Below, in pieces: positions 1 through 8,803 of a DNA stretch of 64,000 bases. The DNA lies in assembly GCA_002448305.1 (NCBI GenBank), contig DJWY01000035.1, positions 1,613 through 65,612 of the forward strand, given 5' to 3'. A model generated the notes under the pieces. The model made no database searches, had not been told where the DNA came from, and worked only from the letters and a program-made list of their open reading frames with translations. Both the position numbers and the translations under genes were made by a program. This DNA is from Selenomonadales bacterium UBA7018 (lineage in GTDB: Bacteria > Bacillota > Negativicutes > Selenomonadales > Selenomonadaceae). The stretch's first letter is position 1; each line of letters starts with the position of its first letter.

Positions 1-176
1 CTAGCAATTTCGTCTTCCATTTGAACAAAAGTTCCGCCGAATTTGGGCAGAAGTTTAGCGAGGCTTTCGGCAATTTCGGTTGACGGCGTTATCGGGTAGC
101 CGCCAAAAAAGCGAACGCCGGCTTTAAGTGCGCCTTCAGCGATTGCTTCGTTGCCCTGCATTAATCTTGCACTCAT
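1..176 (-). CDS. korA: 2-oxoacid:ferredoxin oxidoreductase, alpha subunit (5' part only)
   Basis: Only the first 58 codons lie in the window; the gene runs off the left edge. The product would be the pyrimidine-domain alpha subunit of a 2-oxoacid (probably 2-oxoglutarate) ferredoxin oxidoreductase, which decarboxylates a 2-oxoacid to the acyl-CoA and reduces ferredoxin in the cytoplasm. The N-terminus reads QGNEAIAEGAL followed by GGYPITPSTEIAE, the typical start of this family. The ATG at 176 overlaps the TGA of the preceding ferredoxin gene (ATGA), so the two are translationally coupled. Substrate (2-oxoglutarate, branched-chain or other) cannot be told from this fragment. Confidence 0.85.
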   Translation of the reverse strand, partial: MSARLMQGNEAIAEGALKAGVRFFGGYPITPSTEIAESLAKLLPKFGGTFVQMEDEIA

Positions 177-382
177 TTTGCCGCCTCCTTTTTAACTTTG
201 TCCATGAAAATCGCGTAGTCGGGGCAACGCAGCTCACATTGCCCGCACGCTATGCAGTTCTCGTGGTGCGCTACATAAACTTTGCCCAGCGTGTCCAATG
301 CTAAAACTTGCTTGGGGCAAAACGATACGCAAATTCCGCAACCTTTGCACCGCTCAAGCTTGAGCGTAAACTCAGACTTCAT
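173..382 (-). CDS. korD: 4Fe-4S ferredoxin subunit of 2-oxoacid oxidoreductase
   Basis: A 69-residue protein with two CxxCxxCxxxCP clusters (CKGCGICVSFCP near residues 12-23 and CIACGQCELRCP near 43-54), i.e. a 2x[4Fe-4S] ferredoxin. It is probably the delta/electron-transfer subunit of the oxidoreductase encoded immediately downstream, because its stop overlaps the next start. A GGAGAG Shine-Dalgarno lies just upstream of the ATG at 382. The KorD assignment rests on context; a free-standing ferredoxin is the alternative. Confidence 0.88.
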   Translation of the reverse strand: MKSEFTLKLERCKGCGICVSFCPKQVLALDTLGKVYVAHHENCIACGQCELRCPDYAIFMDKVKKEAAK

Positions 383-433
383 AAAGCTCTCTCCTTTGCA
401 AAATTTTCTATAAAAACTTCGCGCCCGAAATTT

Positions 434-2128
434 TTAATCCTGCGCGGTTGCCAAAATATTTTGTATATCTTCGCGGGGCGTGACATAAAGCGTGCGCTGA
501 TTCGTGAAAATTACAAAGCCCGGCTTCGCGCCCGAAGGTTTCTTGACAAATTTACATTGAACATAATCGACAGGAACTTTGGAAGAATTTTGCGCTTTGG
601 AGAAATGCGCGGCGATTTCGGCGGCAAGCAATAACGTTTCGTCGCTGACATGGTTTGAACGAATAATCACATGCGAGCCGGTTATTTCTTTTGTATGGAG
701 CCAAAAGTCGTCGGGCGCGGCGATTTTGAACGTCAAGCGGTCGTTCTGAAAATTATTCTTCCCAACTAAAATCTCCGTGCCGTCGGGCGCAATAAATTTA
801 AACGGTTGCGGCTTTTTACTCGGCGCAGTACGTTTTTTAGCGTCTTTAAGGTAGCCACCTGCGATTAATTCTGCGCGTATCTCGTCAATGTCGGCAAGGG
901 TCGTTGACGCCGTAAGCGCGTGCGAAATGCTCTCCAGATAAATAATTTCTTCGCGACAAAGTTTAATCTGCTCGGCGATAAATTTCGTTGAGCGTTTGAG
1001 CTTGTCGTATTTTTTATAGCAAGCCTGAACGTTAGCGGCAATCGTCAAGCGGCGGTCAAGAGGAATGGAAATTTCTTCGCCGGTCTCGCTGTAAATGTTC
1101 GGGACGCTGATTGAGTCGTCGTTATGGTCTTTGAGCTGATAACGATACGTCGAAAGATTATCTGCGAGAATTCGCCAATCGTCGGCATTTTCGGCGGAGG
1201 CGAGTTCTTCTTCCAAGACGGAAATTTTATTCGTGGCGCGGCGCAGTTCGTTGTTGACGAGCTTAGTAAAGCGTTCTTTATCGGGCGGGACGTAACTGCC
1301 GGAAATTTCGTCGGCAGTCTCCAAAAGTTCGGACAGCGTTTCAAACGTCCGCAACTCCCCGCGCAGATAATTTAGCTTAACGGCGGAAATAGCTAAAATT
1401 TTCCATGCGTCAAGAATCATGCAAGGCGTAGGATTTTTAGCGGCGTCGCGAATTTTTTCAAGAGCGGCAGATAAATTCGTTAGCTCGGCTTGAAAGGTAA
1501 CTTCCTTAGCGGTCTGCGGACCGAAACCTTGACAGCAATTCATAATCGCCTTGTCTAGCCGCGCAGATTCATCAGCTTTGATACGCGCCAAAATTTTTTC
1601 AATGTCGCAGGAGAAAATGTCGAGCTTATCTTGCGCAGGCGGCATTTGATAGCTTTGATTGGGCAAAACAGTTCGGACGCGACTTGAGTTCGTGCCGATT
1701 TTCTTCAGCGCGTCAATAATTTGCCCGTCGGAAATCAGAATCAAGTTGCTGTACTTGCCGATAAGTTCCGCCGCAAGCGTGAAAGTCTGAATTTTTCCGC
1801 CCGTTCCGATTGAGTCAACGTCGATAAAAATAATGCGGTCGAGTTCGTGTTGACGTATCGCCGCGACTCTTCCGCCTTCTAAATTTTTCCTTAGTACCAT
1901 GCAAAACGTTGGCGGCTCCGGCAAATTTTCGGGCGATTTTTTTAGCAAGTGCACGGACGGATTTTGCGGCGCAGTCGAAATTCGCAATAAAAATGTTTTG
2001 CCCGGTTGACGTATCGTGAAAGTTAAGTTCGCTTTGTTCTGCTGAGTTATTTTATCGACGCGCCCGCCGACTAAATTTTTTTCCAGTTCCAAAGTTAAAG
2101 GTCGCATTGAAAAGCCGTCTAAGTTCAA
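434..2128 (-). CDS. rqcH: Rqc2 homolog RqcH (NFACT family)
   Basis: About 564 residues, normal for bacterial RqcH/FbpA-like NFACT proteins, which bind stalled 50S subunits and recruit tRNA-Ala to add C-terminal alanine tails for ribosome quality control. N-terminal NFACT-N signatures are visible (LVGGRVDKI near residue 19, HLLKKSPENLPEPPTFC near 60-80), then a charged coiled-coil middle and a C-terminal NFACT-R domain with QNDRLTF and DDFWLHTKEITGSHVI. The start is taken as the TTG at 2128 because GAGGTGAT lies at the right distance and the protein then begins MNLDGFSMRPLTLELE as in the family; longer versions have no support. It starts 5 bp after the truA stop, so the two are probably one operon. 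Confidence 0.9.
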   Translation of the reverse strand: MNLDGFSMRPLTLELEKNLVGGRVDKITQQNKANLTFTIRQPGKTFLLRISTAPQNPSVHLLKKSPENLPEPPTFCMVLRKNLEGGRVAAIRQHELDRIIFIDVDSIGTGGKIQTFTLAAELIGKYSNLILISDGQIIDALKKIGTNSSRVRTVLPNQSYQMPPAQDKLDIFSCDIEKILARIKADESARLDKAIMNCCQGFGPQTAKEVTFQAELTNLSAALEKIRDAAKNPTPCMILDAWKILAISAVKLNYLRGELRTFETLSELLETADEISGSYVPPDKERFTKLVNNELRRATNKISVLEEELASAENADDWRILADNLSTYRYQLKDHNDDSISVPNIYSETGEEISIPLDRRLTIAANVQACYKKYDKLKRSTKFIAEQIKLCREEIIYLESISHALTASTTLADIDEIRAELIAGGYLKDAKKRTAPSKKPQPFKFIAPDGTEILVGKNNFQNDRLTFKIAAPDDFWLHTKEITGSHVIIRSNHVSDETLLLAAEIAAHFSKAQNSSKVPVDYVQCKFVKKPSGAKPGFVIFTNQRTLYVTPREDIQNILATAQD

Positions 2129-2133
2129 AGGTA

Positions 2134-2907
2134 TCACCTCGCATAATAAAAAACTTTCTGCAAGCAAAGCCCCTGCGCGGGAGCCGTCGCGGGCAATAAA
2201 GTCCTGTCGCAAGCGTTGAAAATTTTTCGAAAGTCGTCAACGCTCAAACGCCGCCGTCCAACTGCAACTATTCCCGCCGTAATATTTCGCGCCATATGAT
2301 ATAAAAAGCCGCTCGCATGAATTTTAATCGTCAGTATATCGCCGCCGAAAATGTTTTCGCTAAAAAGCTCCGCCGCGTAAATCGTCCGAACAGGATTCAT
2401 ATTAGGCGCACCGCCCGCCGCCTTGAAACTAGAATAATCATGCGTGCCGACCAAAAAGCTTAAAGCCTCGCGCATGGCGTCGACGTCAAGCGGTCTGAAA
2501 ATATGCCAGGCAAAACGATTTACAAAAGGATTTGACGCCGCGCCGCGCAGAATTCTATATAAATAAATTTTGCTCTTCGCGCTGTGCAGTGCGCTGAAAT
2601 TTTTATCGACTTCCCGCGCCTCGCGAACGATAATATCTGGCGGCAAAACCGTACTCGCGGCAAGCGGAATTTTCTCAATGTCAATCCTTCCGTCCGTGAA
2701 AAAGTTGACGACCTGCCCGAATGCATGAACGCCTGCATCAGTTCTACCTGCCGCCGCCAGCTCAATTTTATCGCCGAAAATTTTTTCAAGTCGCTCTTCC
2801 AAAACGTTCTGAACAGCGACTCGCGGTGGGCTTTGCCACTGAAAGCCGTTATAATTCGTGCCGTCATAAGCTACCGTCAACGCGATATTGCGCCGACGAA
2901 GTTTCAT
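2134..2907 (-). CDS. truA: tRNA pseudouridine(38-40) synthase TruA
   Basis: About 257 residues, usual TruA length. It converts uridines 38-40 of the tRNA anticodon arm to pseudouridine. The motif AAGRTDAGVHAFGQ carries the catalytic Asp (residue 57 with the start used here), and the N-terminus has the family's AYDGTNYNGFQWQ. The ATG at 2907 gives a family-like start (MKLRRRNIALTVAYDG) but has only a very close AGGAA; a TTG at 2931 has a proper GGAGG five bases upstream and would add eight residues. Either start overlaps or nearly touches the end of aroA, so coupling with aroA is likely. Confidence 0.92.
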   Translation of the reverse strand: MKLRRRNIALTVAYDGTNYNGFQWQSPPRVAVQNVLEERLEKIFGDKIELAAAGRTDAGVHAFGQVVNFFTDGRIDIEKIPLAASTVLPPDIIVREAREVDKNFSALHSAKSKIYLYRILRGAASNPFVNRFAWHIFRPLDVDAMREALSFLVGTHDYSSFKAAGGAPNMNPVRTIYAAELFSENIFGGDILTIKIHASGFLYHMARNITAGIVAVGRRRLSVDDFRKIFNACDRTLLPATAPAQGLCLQKVFYYAR

Positions 2908-2920
2908 TTCCTGTCTATGT

Positions 2921-4174
2921 TCAGCCCTCAAAATTTCCTCCAAGTTGTTTAAAAAAGTTTGGATAAGAAATGTTTACGCAGTCGGGGTCGTCAAGGTCGA
3001 CGCCTTCAGCCGCCGCGCCCATTATCGCTAACGACATTGCAATTCTATGGTCGCCATAAGTTTTGCACGCCGCGAACTGTTTAGGCTTGCCGCCTGTAAT
3101 TATCAAATCGTCACCTTCAGCGCGATAAGTTCCAGGTGACAATTTGTTAAACTCGTTGACTATCGCCGCTAATCGGTCGCTTTCCTTGACGCGCAATTCT
3201 CCTACGCCGTGAATTATCGTTGTGCCCTCAGCAAATGCCGCCGCTACTGCCAAAATCGGTATCTCGTCAATCATTCGCGGAATTTCTTCGGCGTCAATTT
3301 CTATTCCGCGAAGCCGCGCAGATTGTATTATCAAATCGCCGCGCTTTTCGCCGATTTCTTCGCCCTCATTTGTTATCATAATTTTCGCGCCCATTTTTGC
3401 TAAAGCGTCAATAATTCCCGTGCGCGTCTCGTTAAGCCCGATATTTTTTAACAGAAGTTCCGAACCTTCCAAAAGCGTCGCCAATACTATCCAAAAAGCC
3501 GCGCTTGAAATGTCATTTGGAATATTACAATCGGGCACGATAAATTCTGCTGGCGGAATTAATATCGACCCGTCAAGGCGCACGCCGCAAGCCAACAACA
3601 TTAACTCTGTATGGTTGCGGCAAGGCGGTATATCAATTATCGTCACGTCGTTGGCGTAAAGTCCCGCTAATAATATCGCCGATTTAACCTGCGCGGAGGC
3701 TATTGGCGTTTTATATCTTATCCCGCGAAGATTTCCGCCCGTGACTGTCAGCGGCAACTTATCACCGGAAAATTTCGCGCCCATTTTAGTTAGCGGTTCA
3801 ATCACGCGCTTTAACGGACGTTTCTTTAACGAGTCGTCGCCTGTGAAAGTCGTTTTAAAAGGTTGCGCCGCCGCCAAGCCCATGAGCAATCGGAGCGTCG
3901 TGCCGGAGTTGCCCGCGTCTAAAATTTCTTTCGGTGCTTTCAAGCCGCGCAGTCCTACGCCGTGAATTATCAGTGATTTATCCGACTGCTCAATCTTGAC
4001 GCCAAATTTTTGCATGCAATTTATCGTTGAAAAGCAATCTTCTCCCGCTAAAAAATTATAGACGACAACATTTCTATTGCTCAAACTTCCTAAGATAATC
4101 GCCCGATGAGTTATCGATTTATCCGGTGGGATTTTTATTTCGCCCTTCAAAGGTGTGTGCTTGGATATTTCCAT
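2921..4174 (-). CDS. aroA: 3-phosphoshikimate 1-carboxyvinyltransferase (EPSP synthase)
   Basis: A 417-residue EPSP synthase, the sixth step of the shikimate pathway, condensing shikimate-3-phosphate with phosphoenolpyruvate. Visible motifs: PPDKSITHR at 17-24 (catalytic Lys), LDAGNSGTTLRLLMG at 85-99, ELRVKESDR in the C-terminal half and YGDHRIAMSLAI near the end. The start has GGAGG nine bases upstream. It heads the minus-strand run aroA-truA-rqcH and is divergent from typA, with the two promoters overlapping. Confidence 0.95.
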   Translation of the reverse strand: MEISKHTPLKGEIKIPPDKSITHRAIILGSLSNRNVVVYNFLAGEDCFSTINCMQKFGVKIEQSDKSLIIHGVGLRGLKAPKEILDAGNSGTTLRLLMGLAAAQPFKTTFTGDDSLKKRPLKRVIEPLTKMGAKFSGDKLPLTVTGGNLRGIRYKTPIASAQVKSAILLAGLYANDVTIIDIPPCRNHTELMLLACGVRLDGSILIPPAEFIVPDCNIPNDISSAAFWIVLATLLEGSELLLKNIGLNETRTGIIDALAKMGAKIMITNEGEEIGEKRGDLIIQSARLRGIEIDAEEIPRMIDEIPILAVAAAFAEGTTIIHGVGELRVKESDRLAAIVNEFNKLSPGTYRAEGDDLIITGGKPKQFAACKTYGDHRIAMSLAIMGAAAEGVDLDDPDCVNISYPNFFKQLGGNFEG

Positions 4175-4204
4175 TTGCTAAACCTCCTTAATTGGGCGTA
4201 TAAT
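4175..4204 (+). promoter_or_regulatory. putative sigma-A promoter of typA
   Basis: TTGCTA (4175-4180), an 18-bp spacer and a perfect TATAAT (4199-4204), followed by AAAGGAG and the typA ATG. It shares its -10 region with the divergent aroA promoter. Confidence 0.55.
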
Positions 4205-4228
4205 AACTTAAAAAAGGAGTGAAGGCAA
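4200..4228 (-). promoter_or_regulatory. putative sigma-A promoter of aroA
   Basis: On the minus strand a TTGCCT -35 box (4223-4228) is followed after 17 bp by TATTAT (4200-4205), 26 bp upstream of the aroA ATG. It overlaps the opposing typA promoter, so the two may interfere. Inferred from consensus only. Confidence 0.5.
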
Positions 4229-6039
4229 TGGAAAATAAATTGCGCCGAAATGTAGCGATAATAGCTCACGTCGATCACGGCAAAACAACTTTAGTTGACG
4301 CCCTGCTTAGGCAAAGTCATATCTTCAGGGCGAATGAATCAGTTGCTGAAAGGGTAATGGATAGCGGAGACTTGGAGCGCGAACGCGGCATAACAATCTT
4401 GTCGAAAAATACGGCGATATGGTACAAGGGCGTTAAAATAAATATCGTTGACACGCCCGGACACGCGGATTTTGGCGGCGAAGTTGAGCGGATTTTAAAC
4501 ATGGTTGACGGCGTGTTATTAGTCGTCGACGCCTTTGAAGGTCCCATGCCGCAAACAAAATACGTCCTGCGCAAAGCTATGGAGCATAAGCTTAAAGCAA
4601 TCGTCGTCATAAATAAAATCGACCGCCCAGAAGCTAGAGCCGATGAAGTTTACGACGAAGTTTTAGAACTGTTCATGGAACTCGACGCAGACGACGAACA
4701 ATTAGATTTTCCAGTAATCTACACGGCGGCTAAAGCCGGTATCGCTAAAAAATCTATGGACGACGACTCAACGACAATGGAGCCGCTTTTAGAAGCAATC
4801 GTTAAAGAAATGCCCGCGCCCAGTGGCGAAGAAGGACCTTTGCAAATGGTGATAACGACGCTTGAGGCTGATGCTTACGTTGGCAAAGTCGCAATCGGGC
4901 GCATTCAACGCGGCGTGATAAAAAGCGGCGAGCAAGTCGCAATCATCACCGAACACGGCACAAGCCGCGCTAAAGTCGGAAAAGTTTTCGGCTACGAAGG
5001 CTTGCAAAGAGTCGAAGTCGCGACGGCGCAAATGGGAGAAATTGTCGCGCTGACGGGCTTAAGCGAAGTTTCGATTGGCGATACCGTTGCTGACGTTGAA
5101 AACCCCGAAGCCCTGCCGTCAATTCGCGTGGACGAGCCGACTTTAAGCGTAACTTTCGGCGTTAATACAAGTCCATTCGCGGGCAATGAAGGACAATTCG
5201 TCACGAGTCGCCACATTCGCGACAGGCTATTCAAAGAGGCGCAGACGAACGTTGCTTTGCGCGTCGAGGAAACTAACAGTGCGGATATTTTCAAAGTCAG
5301 CGGGCGCGGCGAACTGCACTTATCCATTTTAATTGAAACTATGCGCCGCGAAGGCTACGAAATGCAAATCGGCAAGCCCGAAGTCGTCTACAAAATTATA
5401 GACGGGCAACGCTACGAACCGATAGAAGATTTAACAGTTGAAGTGTCCGCCGATTATATGGGCGTCGTCATGGAAAGTTTAGGGCGGCGCAAAGCTGAAC
5501 TTAAAAATATGCAACAGATTGCGGGCTATATGCGGCTGAACTTTTTAATTCCTGCGCGGGGGTTAATCGGTTTTCGTTCGGAGCTTTTAACGTCGACGCG
5601 CGGCAACGGAATAATGAATCACGTTTTTCACGGCTACGAACCTTATAAGGGCGAAATTCCTGGACGCACTCGCGGAAGTTTAGTCGCGTTTGAACAGGGC
5701 TTAACGACGGGCTACGGCATTTTCAATTTGCAGGATAGGGGCGTCATGTTCATTGAGCCTGGACAAAAAGTTTATGAGGGCATGATTGTCGGCGAAAACT
5801 CGCGGGAAATGGACATTGATATAAACCCTTGCAAGGAAAAGAAGCAAACAAATATCCGCTCTTCCAACTCCGACGAGGCAATAAGATTAGTGCCTGCGCG
5901 GGTGCTTAGCTTGGAACAGGCAATGGAATATATAAACGACGATGAATTAGTCGAGGTCACGCCCCAAAGCATACGACTTAGAAAGACGATACTCGACAGG
6001 ACAACACGCGGACGCTTAGCCAAAAACGCTCGCAAATAA
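4228..6039 (+). CDS. typA: translational GTPase TypA/BipA
   Basis: A 603-residue ribosome-associated GTPase of the EF-G/LepA superfamily, involved in 50S assembly and stress or cold adaptation. G motifs are intact: AHVDHGKT at 13-20, DTPGHADFGGE and NKIDRP; the C-terminal TypA-specific part contains GRGELHLSILIE and ARGLIGFRSELL. The ATG at 4228 is chosen because AAAGGAG sits eight bases upstream; an in-frame GTG at 4219 overlaps that SD. It has its own promoter and appears monocistronic. Confidence 0.96.
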   Translation: MENKLRRNVAIIAHVDHGKTTLVDALLRQSHIFRANESVAERVMDSGDLERERGITILSKNTAIWYKGVKINIVDTPGHADFGGEVERILNMVDGVLLVVDAFEGPMPQTKYVLRKAMEHKLKAIVVINKIDRPEARADEVYDEVLELFMELDADDEQLDFPVIYTAAKAGIAKKSMDDDSTTMEPLLEAIVKEMPAPSGEEGPLQMVITTLEADAYVGKVAIGRIQRGVIKSGEQVAIITEHGTSRAKVGKVFGYEGLQRVEVATAQMGEIVALTGLSEVSIGDTVADVENPEALPSIRVDEPTLSVTFGVNTSPFAGNEGQFVTSRHIRDRLFKEAQTNVALRVEETNSADIFKVSGRGELHLSILIETMRREGYEMQIGKPEVVYKIIDGQRYEPIEDLTVEVSADYMGVVMESLGRRKAELKNMQQIAGYMRLNFLIPARGLIGFRSELLTSTRGNGIMNHVFHGYEPYKGEIPGRTRGSLVAFEQGLTTGYGIFNLQDRGVMFIEPGQKVYEGMIVGENSREMDIDINPCKEKKQTNIRSSNSDEAIRLVPARVLSLEQAMEYINDDELVEVTPQSIRLRKTILDRTTRGRLAKNARK

Positions 6040-6067
6040 CTTTTCTTCGCGGAACGAAATATGAATA

Positions 6068-6096
6068 TTGACTGGAAAAAAATCTTTTGTTACAAT
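6068..6096 (+). promoter_or_regulatory. promoter of the prpC-prkC-rsgA operon
   Basis: TTGACT (6068-6073), 17-bp spacer, TACAAT (6091-6096), ending 44 bp before the prpC start. A strong sigma-A-like match. Confidence 0.65.
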
Positions 6097-6140
6097 CAGC
6101 GAAAGAATTCGCTCGGCAGTTTATAAAGGAGTGAAAAGTT

Positions 6141-6839
6141 TTGGCGAAGATATTTCAAGCGACGCACGTCGGCAAAGTCCGGCATAACAACGAAGATTCG
6201 CTGATTGTCATAGAGCCGGAAACATTCGTAGTAGCGGACGGCATGGGCGGAGCACAAGCTGGCGAAGTCGCAAGTCAAATGCTAGTCGAAACAGTCAAAG
6301 ATTTTTTATCGGAGACGCCGCCCTATAACGAACAAATTTTATCGCAAGCAATCCTTTTGGCGAACGGCAAAATTTTAAATCTGGCTCGGCGAAATGCAAA
6401 TTATCTGGGCATGGGCACTACCGCAACGATTTTATCTCTCGACGACAGAAAAGGTTACTTCGCGCACGTCGGCGACAGCAGAATTTATCGGCTACGAAAT
6501 AATTTCTTAGAACAGCTGACCGAAGATCATTCCTATGTTGAAACTTTAGTTAGGCGCGGAGAAATTACGCCCGAAGAAGCTCGCGTGCACCCGATGAAAA
6601 ATGTTTTAACTCAAGCGGTCGGCGTGGTAGAGAATATTTCCGTTGACACGGCGAATTTCCCAGTTGAAAGCGGCGATACTTTTTTGCTTTGCACGGACGG
6701 CTTAACAAATATGGTTGACGACCAAAACATTGCAAAAATTCTGCAGAGCGCGTCAAATCCCGCCGACGCATTAATTGACGCTGCACTTAAAGCGGGCGGT
6801 AGAGATAATATTTCGGTTATAGTGGTCGGAGTTGATTAA
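6141..6839 (+). CDS. prpC: PP2C-family protein Ser/Thr phosphatase (Stp1/PrpC)
   Basis: A 232-residue PPM/PP2C phosphatase that removes phosphate from Ser/Thr residues and reverses the partner kinase encoded next. Metal-binding motifs of the family are intact: RHNNEDS near residue 14, VADGMGG near 31, HVGDSRIYRL near 112, LCTDGLTNMV near 188 and GGRDNISVIVV at the end. The TTG at 6141 is used because AAAGGAG (6125-6131) is at the right distance and no ATG is available. It is the first gene of the prpC-prkC-rsgA operon. Confidence 0.94.
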   Translation: MAKIFQATHVGKVRHNNEDSLIVIEPETFVVADGMGGAQAGEVASQMLVETVKDFLSETPPYNEQILSQAILLANGKILNLARRNANYLGMGTTATILSLDDRKGYFAHVGDSRIYRLRNNFLEQLTEDHSYVETLVRRGEITPEEARVHPMKNVLTQAVGVVENISVDTANFPVESGDTFLLCTDGLTNMVDDQNIAKILQSASNPADALIDAALKAGGRDNISVIVVGVD

Positions 6840-6841
6840 TA

Positions 6842-6940
6842 ATGTTCCGCGAAATTTTTAATTGCGTCTTGAGTTTATGTTCAGCGATGAATACGGCAGT
6901 TCATTGCGCATTGCGAATAGCTCAGGACGCCTTAATCTAA
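6842..6940 (+). other. possible 32-codon small ORF between prpC and prkC
   Basis: An ATG two bases after the prpC stop opens a 32-codon frame ending just before the GGAGGGG Shine-Dalgarno of prkC. A weak GGAG lies about a dozen bases upstream, inside the end of prpC. The predicted peptide is Cys/Ala-rich (MFREIFNCVLSLC at its start) and resembles nothing I know. It overlaps a short ATTGCGC-type heptamer repeat around 6902-6917, which argues that the frame may be fortuitous. Confidence 0.2.
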
Positions 6941-6956
6941 GGAGGGGCGAGGATAA

Positions 6957-8801
6957 ATGATTCAGCGAGTCTTGAGCGGGCGTTACGAGTTGGAAGAAAA
7001 AATCGGTAGCGGCGGCATGGCCGAAGTCTACAAAGCGCACGACAGACTTTTAGCTCGCCCCGTCGCGATAAAAATTCTTCACGCTGAATATCGTTCGGAC
7101 ATGGAATTTATAGAACGTTTTCACCGCGAAGCAAAATCGGCGGCGCGGCTTTCTCACCCCAATATTGTTAGCATTTATGACGTAGGCGTTGCGGGCGACG
7201 ATCATTTTATTGTTATGGAATACGTCCAGAGTAGCACGCTTAAAAAGAAAATGCAGGACGAAGGACCTTTAGACCTTTTAACGGCGACTTCGATAGCTAA
7301 GGACATTGCAAGCGGCTTGACGCACGCGCACGCCAATAATATTGTTCACTGCGACATTAAACCGCATAATATTTTGATGACAGAAGACGGGCACGCCAAA
7401 ATTACTGATTTCGGAATTGCTCGCGCCGTCACTGAATCCACGCTGACTTATGGCGGAAATGTTATTGGCTCTGTGCATTATTTTTCGCCCGAACAAGCGC
7501 GCGGCGGCGCAATTACGCCTAAATCTGATGTTTATTCGCTAGGAATTGTGCTTTATGAAATGCTGACGAATAAATTGCCGTTCACCGGCGATAATCCCGT
7601 TGCAATCGCCATGAAGCATATTGAAGAGGAGCCGATTTCGCCGAGCCGTTATCGTCCGCAAATTCCGCCCATGCTTGAAGCGATTGTTTGCCGCGCTATG
7701 AGTAAAAGTCCCGAAATTCGCCCGTCAAGCTTTGAACTCGTCCAGGAACTTTCAAACGTCGAAGCGGCTTTAAGCGTGAATCACAAAAGCGACCCTGATG
7801 CAACGAAAATTTTACAGCGCACGGAAATTCCTTCGCGCCGCGCAGTTCGCCAAGGTTTAGGAGCGCAAACCGTCACGCAGGAAGAACCGCCAAGATCACC
7901 CGCCGCCCCGCAAAAACCTTTCTACAAATCGAAATTTTTTATGGTGATGATGTTCTGCGTTTTGCTAATGGGCTTTGGCGTAGGAATATTTGCGGCGTTC
8001 GGAAAAGTTTGGAATACAGAAAGTGTCGTGACAGTCCCCGACGTTAAAGGCAAACAGCTTGCATTAGCGCGGCAAATTTTAGAGGACGGACATTTGCGCG
8101 TAAACGTCGCTGAAACTTATGACGGCAATGTCCCTGCCGGTCAAGTCGTCTCACAAGACCCCGACGTCGGCAAAACCGTTAAGAGCGACCGTTTAGTTAC
8201 AATTTACGTCAGCAAAGGCGGCGAAGAGATTGATATGCCCGACTTGGCAGGGCTTGCGAAGTCCGCCGCGATTGAACGTCTTCAAAAACTCGGATTAAAT
8301 CTCGGCAGCGTTTACGAAAAAGAATCGTCAAGCGAGCCTGGAACCGTCCTATCGCACGACCCGACTATGGGCACCAAAATTACTCGCGGGCAGACGATTG
8401 ATTTAGTCGTTTCGCGCGGTGAGCCGGAAAGAAAAGTTGAGGAACCAAAGCGGACAACTACACAGAAAGTTCGCGTCCCGAATGTCGAAAATTCTAGCTT
8501 ATCAGTCGCTGAAGACGGTATCGCCAGTCGCGGGCTTTATGTCGGCTCGGTGACTACGCAGGAAAGTTCTCAGGCGGAAGGAACGGTTATAACTCAATAT
8601 CCCGCGCCCGATGCCGAAGTTGAATCCGGCTCGACTGTCGATTTAGTAATTTCGCGTCGACCGGAGCCACAACCGGAAGCCGAATCAATACCAGAGCCGG
8701 AACCAATTCGCGAGCCTGAGCCGCAATCTAATGACGTTTCAGAAGTTCCCATTCAAGACGACGTGCCCAGCCGCGAAGACGACCAATCAAAGGGGAGATA
8801 A
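6957..8801 (+). CDS. prkC: PASTA-domain Ser/Thr protein kinase PrkC/PknB type
   Basis: A 614-residue membrane kinase that senses muropeptides or lipid II through external PASTA domains and phosphorylates translation and cell-wall targets. The kinase domain is at about 10-275 (IGSGGMAEVYKA P-loop, VAIKI with the ATP Lys, HCDIKPHN catalytic loop, ITDFGIARA). A single membrane segment (near 324-347) follows, then three PASTA repeats at about 357-423, 424-491 and 503-570, and a Pro/Glu-rich tail. The catalytic loop has HCD in place of the more usual HRD, as in some Firmicute kinases. The start has GGAGGGGCGAGG upstream. Three PASTA domains is typical of Firmicute homologs. Confidence 0.95.
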   Translation: MIQRVLSGRYELEEKIGSGGMAEVYKAHDRLLARPVAIKILHAEYRSDMEFIERFHREAKSAARLSHPNIVSIYDVGVAGDDHFIVMEYVQSSTLKKKMQDEGPLDLLTATSIAKDIASGLTHAHANNIVHCDIKPHNILMTEDGHAKITDFGIARAVTESTLTYGGNVIGSVHYFSPEQARGGAITPKSDVYSLGIVLYEMLTNKLPFTGDNPVAIAMKHIEEEPISPSRYRPQIPPMLEAIVCRAMSKSPEIRPSSFELVQELSNVEAALSVNHKSDPDATKILQRTEIPSRRAVRQGLGAQTVTQEEPPRSPAAPQKPFYKSKFFMVMMFCVLLMGFGVGIFAAFGKVWNTESVVTVPDVKGKQLALARQILEDGHLRVNVAETYDGNVPAGQVVSQDPDVGKTVKSDRLVTIYVSKGGEEIDMPDLAGLAKSAAIERLQKLGLNLGSVYEKESSSEPGTVLSHDPTMGTKITRGQTIDLVVSRGEPERKVEEPKRTTTQKVRVPNVENSSLSVAEDGIASRGLYVGSVTTQESSQAEGTVITQYPAPDAEVESGSTVDLVISRRPEPQPEAESIPEPEPIREPEPQSNDVSEVPIQDDVPSREDDQSKGR

Positions 8802-8803
8802 TT